This document shows, in pieces, positions 1 to 8,346 of a DNA stretch of 49,219 bases (the first letter of the stretch is position 1; every line of letters begins with the position of its first letter). The notes under the pieces were generated by a model that had not been told where the DNA came from, searched no databases, and was given only the letters and a program-made list of their open reading frames with translations. The DNA is from UBA3076 sp964646435 (GTDB taxonomy: Bacteria > Desulfobacterota > Dissulfuribacteria > Dissulfuribacterales > UBA3076), in NCBI GenBank assembly GCA_964646435.1, contig CAZYEJ010000012.1:1-49219 (forward strand), in the 5' to 3' direction. The position numbers were made by a program, and so were the translations under genes.

Positions 1-65
1 AACCTCCTGTTAAGATATATATAGGTAGCAACCAAATAATATCTCAAACAGGAGGTTTCTTTTTT
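1..65 (+). terminator. Probable rho-independent terminator at the window edge
   Basis: Bases 1-18 and about 39-57 form a long inverted repeat (AACCTCCTGTT... against ...AACAGGAGGTT, continuing into AAGATAT/ATATCT with a one-base bulge), with a loop of about 20 nt. A T-rich run (TTTCTTTTTT) follows on the plus strand. This suits the end of a plus-strand unit lying outside the window. An alternative is a small mobile palindrome, since this region is rich in such repeats. Confidence 0.55.
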
Positions 66-359
66 GGTAGTCTATTTCTTTTAGATAGATGTGATATACT
101 TTTGAGGTATATCCTCTGTTTGATTCAATATATAACGTTGGTTCCGAACGTTCCTAACTCCATTGGACCCCACTATGCGATTGGTAACGTTGTTACCTTC
201 TGACCTTATTGCAAATATCCCCATAGTTCTTTGTTATTGTCATACAAGTTAAACATTGTATCTGGGGGACGTTGGTACTTTTGTTACTTTATTTGTGGAA
301 GACTATGGTCAGTTAACAGCAAGCCTCCCCTCCACACTATTTTCTGATCAAAGGGCAGC
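66..359. other. Non-coding stretch with small palindromes
   Basis: No credible gene is seen here. It contains the palindrome GGTAACGTTGTTACC near 191-205 and one copy of the motif GGGGGACGTTG (264-274), which recurs beside toxin-antitoxin genes at about 13813, 13965 and 14029. It is probably eroded repeat or mobile-element DNA. Confidence 0.4.
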
Positions 360-555
360 TTAGGCCAATCCCTGATTAAGCTTCTTGAGTATTTCTTCGA
401 TTTCTTTCTTAGAAATATCCTGCTTATCCCCCTTAAAATATGCTGCCAACATATAAACAGTGACTTCTCCTGATTTCCAGAGGTAAATCGACCGAAAGCC
501 ACCGCGTTTTCATGGACTTCTGGAAGGTTTCAGTCAAATAAACTTTATAGTTCAT
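360..555 (-). pseudogene. Broken RelE/ParE-type toxin gene
   Basis: This is the remnant of a ribosome-dependent RNase or gyrase-type toxin. The start at 555 overlaps the end of the antitoxin gene, as expected for such pairs, and gives MNYKVYLTETFQKSMK, a typical RelE-like N terminus. The C-terminal part (GGFRSIYLWKSGEVTVYML, then a Lys/Glu-rich helix ending KKLNQGLA and a stop at 360-362) is in another frame. The central 40-50 residues seen in intact relatives are missing. A deletion plus frameshift has therefore removed the core fold, and the product is almost certainly inactive. Assignment rests on the N- and C-terminal resemblance and the antitoxin context. Confidence 0.6.
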
Positions 556-823
556 CCCAAACTTCCTTCCATGGTTTGATTCTATCTAACTTGATGTCCT
601 CTAATCCCTTTTTGACCAATTTTTTAAATTCAACTGACTGAGAAAAAATTTTCGTTTCCTTACGATCTCCAAATTCTTCAAGAATGGCAAGGATCTTCTT
701 ATAGCTTTCTATGGGAAGAATAACAGCAGTGGCATTACCTTTCTCATCGATCACATATTGTTCACCTGTCGATGTATCCATATCGTAAAATGCTTCTCCT
801 GTATATCCCTTATACTTCATCAT
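545..823 (-). CDS. Chimeric antitoxin: HicB N-terminal tip joined to a RelB/Phd-type antitoxin
   Basis: The 92-residue ORF starts with MMKYKGYTGEAFYD, which resembles the first strand of HicB antitoxins. From residue 15 (MDTSTGEQYVIDEKGN...) it continues as a small RelB/Phd-like antitoxin with the usual ILPIESYKKIL segment. The start overlaps the end of the hicA remnant by 14 nt, the classic hicA-hicB arrangement. The C terminus overlaps the start of the broken relE by 11 nt. The simplest reading is that a deletion fused two neighbouring toxin-antitoxin operons through their antitoxin genes. Residue 15 is also a Met, so the RelB-like antitoxin may still be made alone. No functional toxin partner remains next to it. 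Confidence 0.6.
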   Translation of the reverse strand: MMKYKGYTGEAFYDMDTSTGEQYVIDEKGNATAVILPIESYKKILAILEEFGDRKETKIFSQSVEFKKLVKKGLEDIKLDRIKPWKEVWDEL

Positions 824-992
824 GATCCACCTCCGCTATTTCCAAAAATTTTCGCATGGCGATCACCGCGCCTTTGTCAGCCTCCTTCTGCGGATGTGGC
901 CTGTGGAAGGCTTCGATATCACTCCAAACAATACCAGCCTGAGTTGGTTTTTTAAAAATTGCCTTGAGAATTTTCAGGTATTTTCGCTTCAC
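810..992 (-). pseudogene. hicA: Internally deleted hicA toxin remnant
   Basis: HicA toxins are small double-stranded-RNA-binding-like mRNA interferases. From a GTG at 992 the reading gives VKRKYLKILKAIFKKP and then a W-x-D-I-E-A segment, the usual HicA N-terminal helix. It jumps directly to FHRPHPQKEADKGAV and RKFLE, the usual HicA C-terminal end. The intervening strands, which carry the catalytic His region (normally about 25 residues), are absent although the frame is kept. The gene ends within the start of the HicB-tip/antitoxin chimera. The open frame extends upstream to 1136, but that part looks unrelated. Confidence 0.6.
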
Positions 993-1220
993 GCACAAAT
1001 AATAGCATTTGGGGTATCGCAGAGAAATATATTTTTTGGCACGGATTAGAGATTTGTCTTTGGAATTCAGGCGACTGGAATGTGTTTGGGGAACGTAGCT
1101 ACAAAGATCAGCCTGCTGCCATGAGCTGGCAGGCAAAAACTCCCCTGGTCGGCGGCATACGCGTTACCTATGATTGGTTGAGCGCTATGTCTTTTGACAA
1201 ATTGATTCGAGAAACTCGAC

Positions 1221-1598
1221 TTAAATCACCTGACATTCGTATAGCTTAATTTTACTATCGTCTGTCATAAGCGGATATTTCGTAGCGATACTCTGGGAAA
1301 TCAACATACGATCAAAAGGATCTCGATGATGAAATGGCAGGTTCTTTAACAGCAGAGCATCCCGGCCTGAAAAATCAAGAAGTTCAAAGCCACTTTGCAG
1401 GGCAAGATCTACAGGGTCAAAATTAATCTGCAGTTTACCGATAGAGGCTTTTATCATAAGCTCAGCAATGGTGATAGAACTGACATAGATGATATTTGTC
1501 GGCGATTCCAGCTCTCTGACTTTTTGTTCCGCAATCCTTGATGGGTCTGAGAGCGACCAGAGAAAAATATGGGTATCAATGATGATCTTCATTGCCAT
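1221..1598 (-). CDS. vapC: PIN-domain toxin (VapC family)
   Basis: This is a putative RNase toxin of 125 residues, a normal VapC length. The N terminus (MKIIIDTHIFLWSLSD) carries the first catalytic Asp. The AELMIKASIGKL segment has the conserved Glu, and HRDPFDRMLISQS near residue 92 has the third acidic cluster (D-P-F-D) typical of the 'DTHxxLW' PIN subgroup. Start is ATG at 1598 or 1592; both overlap the end of the upstream antitoxin gene (stop 1576-1578), so the pair is translationally coupled. The DxxLW/DPFD signature is that of PIN toxins usually paired with Phd-type antitoxins, as here. Confidence 0.85.
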   Translation of the reverse strand: MAMKIIIDTHIFLWSLSDPSRIAEQKVRELESPTNIIYVSSITIAELMIKASIGKLQINFDPVDLALQSGFELLDFSGRDALLLKNLPFHHRDPFDRMLISQSIATKYPLMTDDSKIKLYECQVI

Positions 1599-1815
1599 AA
1601 AACATCTTATTTATATCGGAATCTTCCTCCATTATATTTTCCGGCACTTCCAGCTTCCCGGCAAGCAACCCAAGTTTTCTTTTGCCTTCAGGTTTGTAGA
1701 TGACGAGCTCCACCAACGGCAGATTATTTTTGGCTATGACCACCTTTTCCCCACAGTAGACCATGTTGACCAATTTTGATAAATTTGTTTTTGCCTCAGA
1801 GATATTCACTATCAT
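1576..1815 (-). CDS. Phd/YefM-type antitoxin
   Basis: A 79-residue antitoxin partnered with the overlapping PIN toxin. From the Met at 1815 the sequence MIVNISEAKTNLSKLVN matches the start of Phd/YefM antitoxins (short strand, then a helix with xxAKxxLSxL). It continues with GEKVVIAKNNLPLVELV, the usual DNA-binding/dimer fold. The acidic C terminus (residues 60-79) would wrap the toxin. An upstream in-frame Met at 1908 would add 31 residues unlike the family, so 1815 is preferred. The family autoregulates its promoter; a site is expected just upstream of 1815 but was not identified. Confidence 0.8.
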   Translation of the reverse strand: MIVNISEAKTNLSKLVNMVYCGEKVVIAKNNLPLVELVIYKPEGKRKLGLLAGKLEVPENIMEEDSDINKMFYGNEDHH

Positions 1816-2039
1816 TCCCGTCTCCTTGCCAATAAATAATGTTAACCTATTGTACCAGACTTGGTCAACTTGGTCAATGTTGTGGATTACCAACTTAAAG
1901 CGGGACACTTTCCCACCAGCGCTAACTCAGTGTCCTTCTCGGGGATAGTTGAAACCCCTCGCCTTCAGGCAAGACGGGCGGGCCCCAGGCCACTTGGTCT
2001 CCTCTGGAAGTAGTGTCCTGTCCGCCAAAACGCCGGACC

Positions 2040-2216
2040 GCATCAATGGGGCCACTTCAAATGAAGGAATGCCGAAAACTGGAGCGTTTTCTCCTTCGGG
2101 GTCTTAATAAGGCCAATGGAGAGTTCTCCTTTTTGTGTATTACACATAATGTATTGAAATTATATAGAAATGGAGACGATCTAATCAGTTGCCAGAGTCA
2201 GGATCACCGGATATGA
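2040..2216 (+). pseudogene. C-terminal stub of a DDE transposase
   Basis: The plus-strand frame reads MGPLQMKECRKLERFLLRGL and then NKANGEFSFLCITHNVLKLY. This matches the end of IS1182/IS5-group DDE transposases, whose last helices read F-L-R-G-x-x-K-x-N-x-E-x-x-x-x-x-x-x-H-N-x-x-K-L. Everything upstream, including the catalytic Asp residues, is missing. The last ~10 codons run into the 3' end of the convergent protease gene, so the remnant abuts the truncated last repeat of that gene. Short inverted repeats at about 1903-1909 and 1929-1935 (GGACACT/AGTGTCC) may be terminal remains of the same or another insertion sequence. Confidence 0.55.
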
Positions 2217-4806
2217 GTTGACCACCAACAGCGGCTGACAGGTCCTCTAAGTGCCAACCAGTATCTGATTCCCACCACCATTCCCGGAGATGACCCGAAT
2301 CGTCCCTTGCAAATACATGCTGATAGTAACCATCATTAAAATATTCAGGATCACCGGATATGAGTTGACCACCAACAGCGGCTGATAGGTCCTCTAAGTG
2401 CCAACCAGTATCTGATTCCCACCACCATTCCCGGAGATGACCCGAATCGTCCCTTGCAAATACATGCTGATAGTAACCATCATTAAAATATTCAGGATCA
2501 CCGGATATGAGTTGACCACCAACAGCGGCTGATAGGTCCTCTAAGTGCCAACCAGTATCTGATTCCCACCACCATTCCCGGAGATGACCCGAATCGTCCC
2601 TTGCAAATACATGCTGATAGTAACCATCATTAAAATATGCAGGATCACCGGATATGAGTTGACCACCGACAGCGGCCGATAGATCCTCTAAGTGCCAACC
2701 AGTATCTGGTCCCCACCACCATTCCCGGAGATGACCTGAATCGTCCCTTGCAAATACATGCTGATAGTAACCATCATTAAAATATGCAGGATCACCGGAT
2801 ATGAGTTGACCACCGACAGCGGCCGATAGATCCTCTAAGTGCCAACCAGTATCTGGTCCCCACCACCATTCCCGAAGATGACCCGAATCGTCCCTTGCAA
2901 ATACATGCTGATAGTAACCATCATTAAAATATTCAGGATCACCGGATATGAGTTGACCACCGACAGCGGCCGATAGATCCTCTAAGTGCCAACCAGTATC
3001 TGGTCCCCACCACCATTCCCGGAGATGACCTGAATCGTCCCTTGCAAATACATGCTGATAGTAACCATCATTAAAATATGAAGGATCACCGGATATGAGT
3101 TGACCACCGACAGCGGCCGATAGATCCTCTAAGTGCCAACCAGTATCTGGTCCCCACCACCATTCCCGGAGATGACCTGAATCGTCCCTTGCAAATACAT
3201 GCTGATAGTAACCATCATTAAAATATGAAGGATCACCGGATATGAGTTGACCACCGACAGCGGCCGATAGATCCTCCAAGTGCCAACCAGTATCTGGTCC
3301 CCACCACCATTCCCGGAGATGACCCGAATCGTCCCTTGCAAATACATGGGAAGGGGTTGTAATTTCCCCCAGCCATTGCTTAACCAGGGGATAGGTAAGA
3401 TCGAACCGGCCATAGGTATCTAACAAGCATGGCTCCTGGCATGAAGAGGCCCCTCCTCTTAAGGTACCTATCACATGACCTTGATCGTCAAAAAGCGCTG
3501 AACCGCTGCTTCCGGATTCAGTAACACCACTGTACCATCCGATGGCTATATATCCTCCGTTACCCGGATAACAAGTAAACTGATCGCCAGATGTGCAATA
3601 GCGAAATCCCTGGGCTGTACCAAAACTTATCTTCTTCAGGTCCCCCCGTGGATGATGAATTCCCACAACTTCACTGCCATAGTCGACCGGGGCAGTGGTC
3701 CATCCGGCTAACCCAGTCCCTGAAGGTAGATTTTGATACAAGCGCAACAGCGTATAATCTGTTGAGCTACCGGTGGACAAGAGCTTGGCTCCTCCGGTGA
3801 GTTGAGTAACCGTACTCGGGTTTGGCCCATAATAGCTAGATTTTTGAAAATTCCAATAAGTGCTTAGGCTGGATGCAGCCGCCTGTGTTGAAATGCAGTG
3901 CCGTGACGTCATGAAGTATGGGATTTGAGTGGTGGGGTCCAGGTCATTCAATACTGTCCCAGTGCAAGCGTATGTATACAATCCTTCGGTAAATACCATC
4001 TTCGCAACACTTCGTTCCGCATAGCTCCCGTCCCAATCCGTACAGGCGATATCAATATTGCAATATCCTGATGCACCGATTTCTGAAAGCCGCTTTTCGC
4101 CACAAGAGTTAAGAACGGACGACCAAAGATGTGAGATTTGTGGAATGGCAATTGAGAAATCGTCACAATCAAGGCCCTTGGGCAGGAATATTTCAATCGC
4201 AATGCTATCGCCCTCGATGACAGGTGACCAGAAAGAGTCATCCACCATTTGACCCCGAATTTGGTCAATTAAGTAAGGGCCATAGACCTCCTCCGGGTTT
4301 GTGGGGTTATAGAAACGGAGTTCAGTGCCCTTAGGCATGTGGATGACTTTAATCTCCACGCGCAACGCCGCCGCTTCCGGCGATTTAACAGAAAATACCG
4401 CGACCCGACCGCCTTCAGGCAGACCGGTCCAATGAAATAGCCCTGGATCAATGGCATCGCAGTATGGTGAAGGAACAGACCGACCAATACCGACTTTTCT
4501 CTTCTTTGTCGTATCTTGCCGCACGATAGCAGACCGAATCGTCTCCTGCTCCTGTTCTGAAAGGGGATCAAGCAGAATTGAAGTAACAGAGATGCTGGAT
4601 TTACCAGCCAGCTTGAGCCGCGCTTGAAACACTGATTGAGCTTCGGCCTCTTTCTTTTCGACGCTCTGAAGGAAGATCTCCGGTTCTGCACTGACATACT
4701 GGGCCAATACATCAGGTACCTGCACTGACAACAACACCAGTACCAATACAATGAATTGCTTGATAAGGTTATTGAAGTGATCACCAAATAGTCTAAGCTG
4801 CCGCAT
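2185..4806 (-). CDS. Secreted trypsin-like serine protease with eight lectin-like repeats
   Basis: An 873-residue exported protein. A signal peptide (residues 1-35; hydrophobic core FIVLVLVLLSVQV, cleavage near VLA-QYV) is followed by an N-terminal region (about 40-230) and an S1-family protease domain of the lysyl-endopeptidase type (about 235-475). The probable triad is His303 (TSRHCIS), Asp350 (STDYTLLRL) and Ser434 (GSSGSALF); many paired Cys residues suggest disulfides. From residue 487 come eight 49-residue repeats (HVFARDDSGHLREWWW..., ending ...YFNDGYYQ), resembling PLL/fucose-lectin-like beta-propeller blades. The last repeat is cut short and replaced by DSGN at the stop, next to a transposase stub. 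The product may bind and digest surface glycoproteins; substrate unknown. Confidence 0.85.
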   Translation of the reverse strand: MRQLRLFGDHFNNLIKQFIVLVLVLLSVQVPDVLAQYVSAEPEIFLQSVEKKEAEAQSVFQARLKLAGKSSISVTSILLDPLSEQEQETIRSAIVRQDTTKKRKVGIGRSVPSPYCDAIDPGLFHWTGLPEGGRVAVFSVKSPEAAALRVEIKVIHMPKGTELRFYNPTNPEEVYGPYLIDQIRGQMVDDSFWSPVIEGDSIAIEIFLPKGLDCDDFSIAIPQISHLWSSVLNSCGEKRLSEIGASGYCNIDIACTDWDGSYAERSVAKMVFTEGLYTYACTGTVLNDLDPTTQIPYFMTSRHCISTQAAASSLSTYWNFQKSSYYGPNPSTVTQLTGGAKLLSTGSSTDYTLLRLYQNLPSGTGLAGWTTAPVDYGSEVVGIHHPRGDLKKISFGTAQGFRYCTSGDQFTCYPGNGGYIAIGWYSGVTESGSSGSALFDDQGHVIGTLRGGASSCQEPCLLDTYGRFDLTYPLVKQWLGEITTPSHVFARDDSGHLREWWWGPDTGWHLEDLSAAVGGQLISGDPSYFNDGYYQHVFARDDSGHLREWWWGPDTGWHLEDLSAAVGGQLISGDPSYFNDGYYQHVFARDDSGHLREWWWGPDTGWHLEDLSAAVGGQLISGDPEYFNDGYYQHVFARDDSGHLREWWWGPDTGWHLEDLSAAVGGQLISGDPAYFNDGYYQHVFARDDSGHLREWWWGPDTGWHLEDLSAAVGGQLISGDPAYFNDGYYQHVFARDDSGHLREWWWESDTGWHLEDLSAAVGGQLISGDPEYFNDGYYQHVFARDDSGHLREWWWESDTGWHLEDLSAAVGGQLISGDPEYFNDGYYQHVFARDDSGHLREWWWESDTGWHLEDLSAAVGGQLISGDPDSGN
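2188..3348 (-). repeat. Eight tandem 147-bp coding repeats
   Basis: Seven complete and one shortened unit of 147 bp encode the 49-residue lectin-like blades of the protease. The DNA copies are nearly identical, including third codon positions. Units 1-5 (3348 downwards) encode WWWGPDTGW and units 6-8 encode WWWESDTGW. The residue after GDP varies between S, E and A. Near-identity at silent sites points to recent expansion or gene conversion. Copy number is likely to vary between strains and to be mis-assembled from short reads. Confidence 0.95.
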
Positions 4807-4986
4807 ATCGAGTTCCTCCTGAAATTACTGTATGATAATGTGAGGTTAGTGTTGACGACTCAAGAGATAGCTTCTGATATTTCTGATCAACTCATCTTGT
4901 CTGATCGGGTAAAAGGTTAATTGCTTAAATTTATTATAATTTTTTGTATCTGTTTGACCAGCTCGAGTGAGTAGTTAGGTTGCATA

Positions 4987-6570
4987 CTATTCTCTTGGCA
5001 TGATAAGACTTAAAATCAAAGCAACAAAAATTTTTGCTCCTTTGATTTTTGATTCTTTCATAGCGTCTTTTAAAATCCTGATACGACTGATCATTAATCG
5101 ATTATTGAATAAATCCTTAGCGGCCATGATTTGATATTTACGTTTCAAATGGTCCTCAATATTTGAAAGCGCCCATTCATGCGTCGCTATTTCAACTCTC
5201 TTTAATTGTCTTTCAAATTCTATTCTAGGTTTAATCGCTATCTTTTCACGTAAATGCTTAAAAATATCGAAATGAACATAAAGGCGCTCATCTCTGGCAG
5301 CTACGTCTTGCCCCATACGACCCAACCGATAATTGTAAAATATTTCTGGTATAGAAACCATTTTATTCGTATGCATAAAAACTTCAAACTGAAATGGAAG
5401 ATCATCAAACCTTGGGAGAGTATGCAGAAAATCGATACCGTTTCCTTTTAAAAATTCCGTGCTATAAATGCGCCGCCAAATTGATGGCATTGAGGGCATA
5501 ATGTCTAGTGCATCATCAATGACTTTGCTTGAGTAAGGTGGGCCTTTGAAACCGACTTCTTCATAAAATGGTTCGATTATATTGTTATCTTCATATACTT
5601 TTCGGAATCCACATTGTGCTACCTCGGCATTATTTGTTACGGCTGCTTCAAACAGTTTTTCAAACATCTCTGCATCTACCCAATCATCACTATCGACAAA
5701 TCCGGCAAATCTTCCTCGTGCTTCCGAAAGTCCTTTTGATCTGGCAGCAGCGCAACCGGCATTTTGCTGATGTATTACCCTGATTTCCGGATAAGTTTTG
5801 CTCCATTCATCCGCAATACATCCACTGGAATCGGTTGAACCATCGTCCACAAGCAAAATTTCTTTACTTTTAATAGTTTGATTTACAAGGCCTTCAATGC
5901 ATTTAGGTAAATATTTTTCAACATTATATATAGGAACAACTACTGAAACTTCGATATCTTTATTACCATAGCCTGATAGTTGATTTTCTTTTGTGAGATT
6001 TTGCCAAAAAAAAGACTTTGCAGATACGGCAGATAAACGGTAAACATCTAGTGCGGTTGTATCATGACCGATAAATTCACCACATAGATGACCAGCCTCA
6101 AATTCCTGGGTAATCTGTTTTAACAATTCCAGGTCGAATGAGGCACGCCCTATCTTAACTAAATCAATATACTTTTTTCTTTCATGGCACAAATCTCTTG
6201 CTACTGAAAGCGCCTCATCCAACGATTGGAAACAGCTAATGTTAGACAGAAAAGATTTTTCTATTGTCTCTTTCAAATTTATAAAAAGATTTTGTCGAGT
6301 TTCAACAGTCAAGACATGAATGCTTTTATCCAATGATGCAAAATAGATTGGAAATATACCGGAATTTGCATCTATATCTAAAACAATGGAAATTTCAGAT
6401 GGACAAAATAGCCTATGTGAATAATTATTATTTTCTAAATTCCGGATATCTTCCTTTAACATCCGTTGAGGTGCATTTATAAAGAGCCCATTCAATCGGT
6501 TATTATGAGAAAAGACAACAGAAGGCGAACTTGGATCTATAAAGTCTGATGACAAACCATTCTTGTTCAT
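4987..6570 (-). CDS. Glycosyltransferase family 2 with FkbM-like N-terminal domain
   Basis: A 527-residue protein with two parts. Residues about 55-180 look like an FkbM-type SAM-dependent methyltransferase: IVLDIDANSGIFPIYF at the SAM loop, TVETRQNLFINL, then YIDLVKIGRASFDLELLK in place of the usual D-x-x-K-I-D-x-E. The match is weak and may be non-catalytic. Residues about 207-430 form a GT-A glycosyltransferase: SVVVPIYNVEKYLPKCIEGL, VDDGSTDSSG, and the metal-binding FVDSDDW. It probably adds a sugar to an extracellular polysaccharide or glycan. Its ATG overlaps the stop of the upstream glycosyltransferase by one base (TAATG), so the two are coupled. Confidence 0.8.
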   Translation of the reverse strand: MNKNGLSSDFIDPSSPSVVFSHNNRLNGLFINAPQRMLKEDIRNLENNNYSHRLFCPSEISIVLDIDANSGIFPIYFASLDKSIHVLTVETRQNLFINLKETIEKSFLSNISCFQSLDEALSVARDLCHERKKYIDLVKIGRASFDLELLKQITQEFEAGHLCGEFIGHDTTALDVYRLSAVSAKSFFWQNLTKENQLSGYGNKDIEVSVVVPIYNVEKYLPKCIEGLVNQTIKSKEILLVDDGSTDSSGCIADEWSKTYPEIRVIHQQNAGCAAARSKGLSEARGRFAGFVDSDDWVDAEMFEKLFEAAVTNNAEVAQCGFRKVYEDNNIIEPFYEEVGFKGPPYSSKVIDDALDIMPSMPSIWRRIYSTEFLKGNGIDFLHTLPRFDDLPFQFEVFMHTNKMVSIPEIFYNYRLGRMGQDVAARDERLYVHFDIFKHLREKIAIKPRIEFERQLKRVEIATHEWALSNIEDHLKRKYQIMAAKDLFNNRLMISRIRILKDAMKESKIKGAKIFVALILSLIMPRE

Positions 6571-7796
6571 TATACAAGTAAACTAAATTTTTGGAGTATT
6601 TTTATTTTATTTTTCAGATAGTAATATGATTGAGAAAAAAACGCTCTATAACATCGTTGTTGTATGAGAATAAAAACAGACCTAAAGATATTTCTTGAAC
6701 CGACACTATTTTTAAAAAGATATTTTATTTCACCTTTCCTGAGAGCGCATAATAATATCAATTGCAGATCATTTCTAAATTTAATTTTAAACATATCTAT
6801 CCAGTCGTTGGGAATGGATGAGACTTTATGAGATAATTGAGAAAAAAAAGTCATTCTATCACTTAAGACCGTTTCTGTCCCGCACCAATAGGTCAACCTA
6901 ATAAGAGAGTAAAGAATACTCGTTCCTTGTTCAGAGGATACCGTTTCATTGTAAGCAATATTAAGCGTTTGATCGAAAATTTGTAACGAGTCAAAACGTC
7001 TTATACTTTTTTCATCTGTTATCTTCCCTGGTCTGTTCGTCCTGTATATATAAAATTTAGACCCTAACAATCCAATCTTTTCAGTTCTTAAAATTCCTTT
7101 TACATGAACCGGATAGTCTTCAAACAATAGACCAACTGGGAAAAATAATTCATTGTCTAACAGATAAGCTCGACGTATCAATTTTGTATTTGCATTGGGC
7201 TCAAGCATCAATAATTTGGGGGTTTTAAAACTGGTTGTAATTAAATTGGGCTGGCCCTCAAGAATAGAGTTCCATATGTTGGCATCATAAAATTCACTGA
7301 ATGTAAGGTTGAAACTATCGAAAATCATGGATCTGAATAAGACTAAATCAAGATCATTTTTCACGGCAAAATTATATGATGTGGTATAAGCATCTGGTGC
7401 CATAAAATCGTCAGTATCAAGATAGGCAATATATTCGGAAACTGCAAAAGATATCCCAATATTGCGTGCAGCAGACAACCCTCTGTTTTGTTGACTTATA
7501 ATAATGGCATTTTTTGATTCACGCTTGCCAAGGTAATTTATTGTTATGCTAAGACTTTCATCAGTTGATCCATCATTTACAATGATTACCTGGATATTAA
7601 TATCAATTTGGTTAAAAACAGATTCAAGGCACCTTATAATATAAGGGGCAACATTATACATTGGTAGTATGAGTGAAATATCGTATTTCTGGTCAATATG
7701 CGGCTTCGGAAGAAGTTGTTTGATATCGGAAGCATCGATGGAGTGAATGTCTTTATCAAATTTTCGATTTTCCGGATAAATAAGTCTAATACTCAT
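6570..7796 (-). CDS. Glycosyltransferase family 2
   Basis: A 408-residue GT-A fold glycosyltransferase. After about 38 residues it shows the family start DISLILPMYNVAPYIIRCLE, the nucleotide-sugar-binding VNDGSTDES, then GLSAARNIGIS and the metal-binding AYLDTDDF. The C-terminal third is Lys/Arg-rich and likely membrane-associated. It is first in a two-gene unit with the downstream FkbM/GT2 gene, with a one-base overlap. The unit is AT-rich compared with the metabolic genes further right, as is usual for horizontally exchanged polysaccharide clusters. The sugar donor and acceptor cannot be told from the sequence. Confidence 0.85.
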   Translation of the reverse strand: MSIRLIYPENRKFDKDIHSIDASDIKQLLPKPHIDQKYDISLILPMYNVAPYIIRCLESVFNQIDINIQVIIVNDGSTDESLSITINYLGKRESKNAIIISQQNRGLSAARNIGISFAVSEYIAYLDTDDFMAPDAYTTSYNFAVKNDLDLVLFRSMIFDSFNLTFSEFYDANIWNSILEGQPNLITTSFKTPKLLMLEPNANTKLIRRAYLLDNELFFPVGLLFEDYPVHVKGILRTEKIGLLGSKFYIYRTNRPGKITDEKSIRRFDSLQIFDQTLNIAYNETVSSEQGTSILYSLIRLTYWCGTETVLSDRMTFFSQLSHKVSSIPNDWIDMFKIKFRNDLQLILLCALRKGEIKYLFKNSVGSRNIFRSVFILIQQRCYRAFFSQSYYYLKNKIKILQKFSLLV

Positions 7797-8346
7797 ATAA
7801 TATACCCGAGTTGTAATATATGATTACACTGCAAAAAGTCTGAGTTAACCAGGACCAATATAGTTGACAAATAAGCGTATATCTATGATAGATTGAAATC
7901 AGCTTCCAACGGCTTGGCTCTAAACTCTTCTATTCCAACATGGCCCACCTAACTAGATTACAACTCTTTGTACGAACCGTCGAGAAATTCTTGAAGTCTC
8001 TTGACCCCTCATATATCGAGGGTTTACCTGAATCTCCTCAAACGCTACCTCGAGCGAGAAGGCTATTTCGCCGATGCAGCGCCAAACGAGGCCCAACGTT
8101 CACTTATTCAGACAGCAGAGGATATCCTGTTTCTACTGACACATTTTGCTGCTGACGATTAAGTAACATCTATAGAGTTTCAAATTTGATCTCCATTCTC
8201 TGCTGTCTGTCAACAAAAACGAAATGCACCCTTGAGGATATGGATTGTCAAATTTAAAAAGTGATTCGAGTAGAGATGAATAATTAGATTGTTTCAGGTT
8301 TTGGGCCTGTTTTGAGGCATAAATGGCCCTTCAGAAAACATAATAT
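7797..8346. other. Gene-poor spacer with a decayed ORF
   Basis: No intact gene is seen. On the plus strand, two frames carry protein-like pieces: VEKFLKSLDPSYIE (about 7977-8020), then after a frame change YLNLLKRYLEREGYFADAAP... ending THFAADD with a stop at about 8161. Together they look like a frameshifted, start-less remnant of one protein that I do not recognise. A TTGACA at about 7864 might be an old promoter element, but no good -10 is placed. Confidence 0.3.

Noticed and set aside
2188..3348. CRISPR-like array
   Set aside because: The repeated unit is 147 bp, fully coding and has no unique spacers. It is a protein repeat.
2188..3348. WD40 or kelch propeller
   Set aside because: The blades have H-V-F-A-R-D and W-W-W patterns typical of lectin-like propellers, not the GH...WD or kelch double-Gly signatures.
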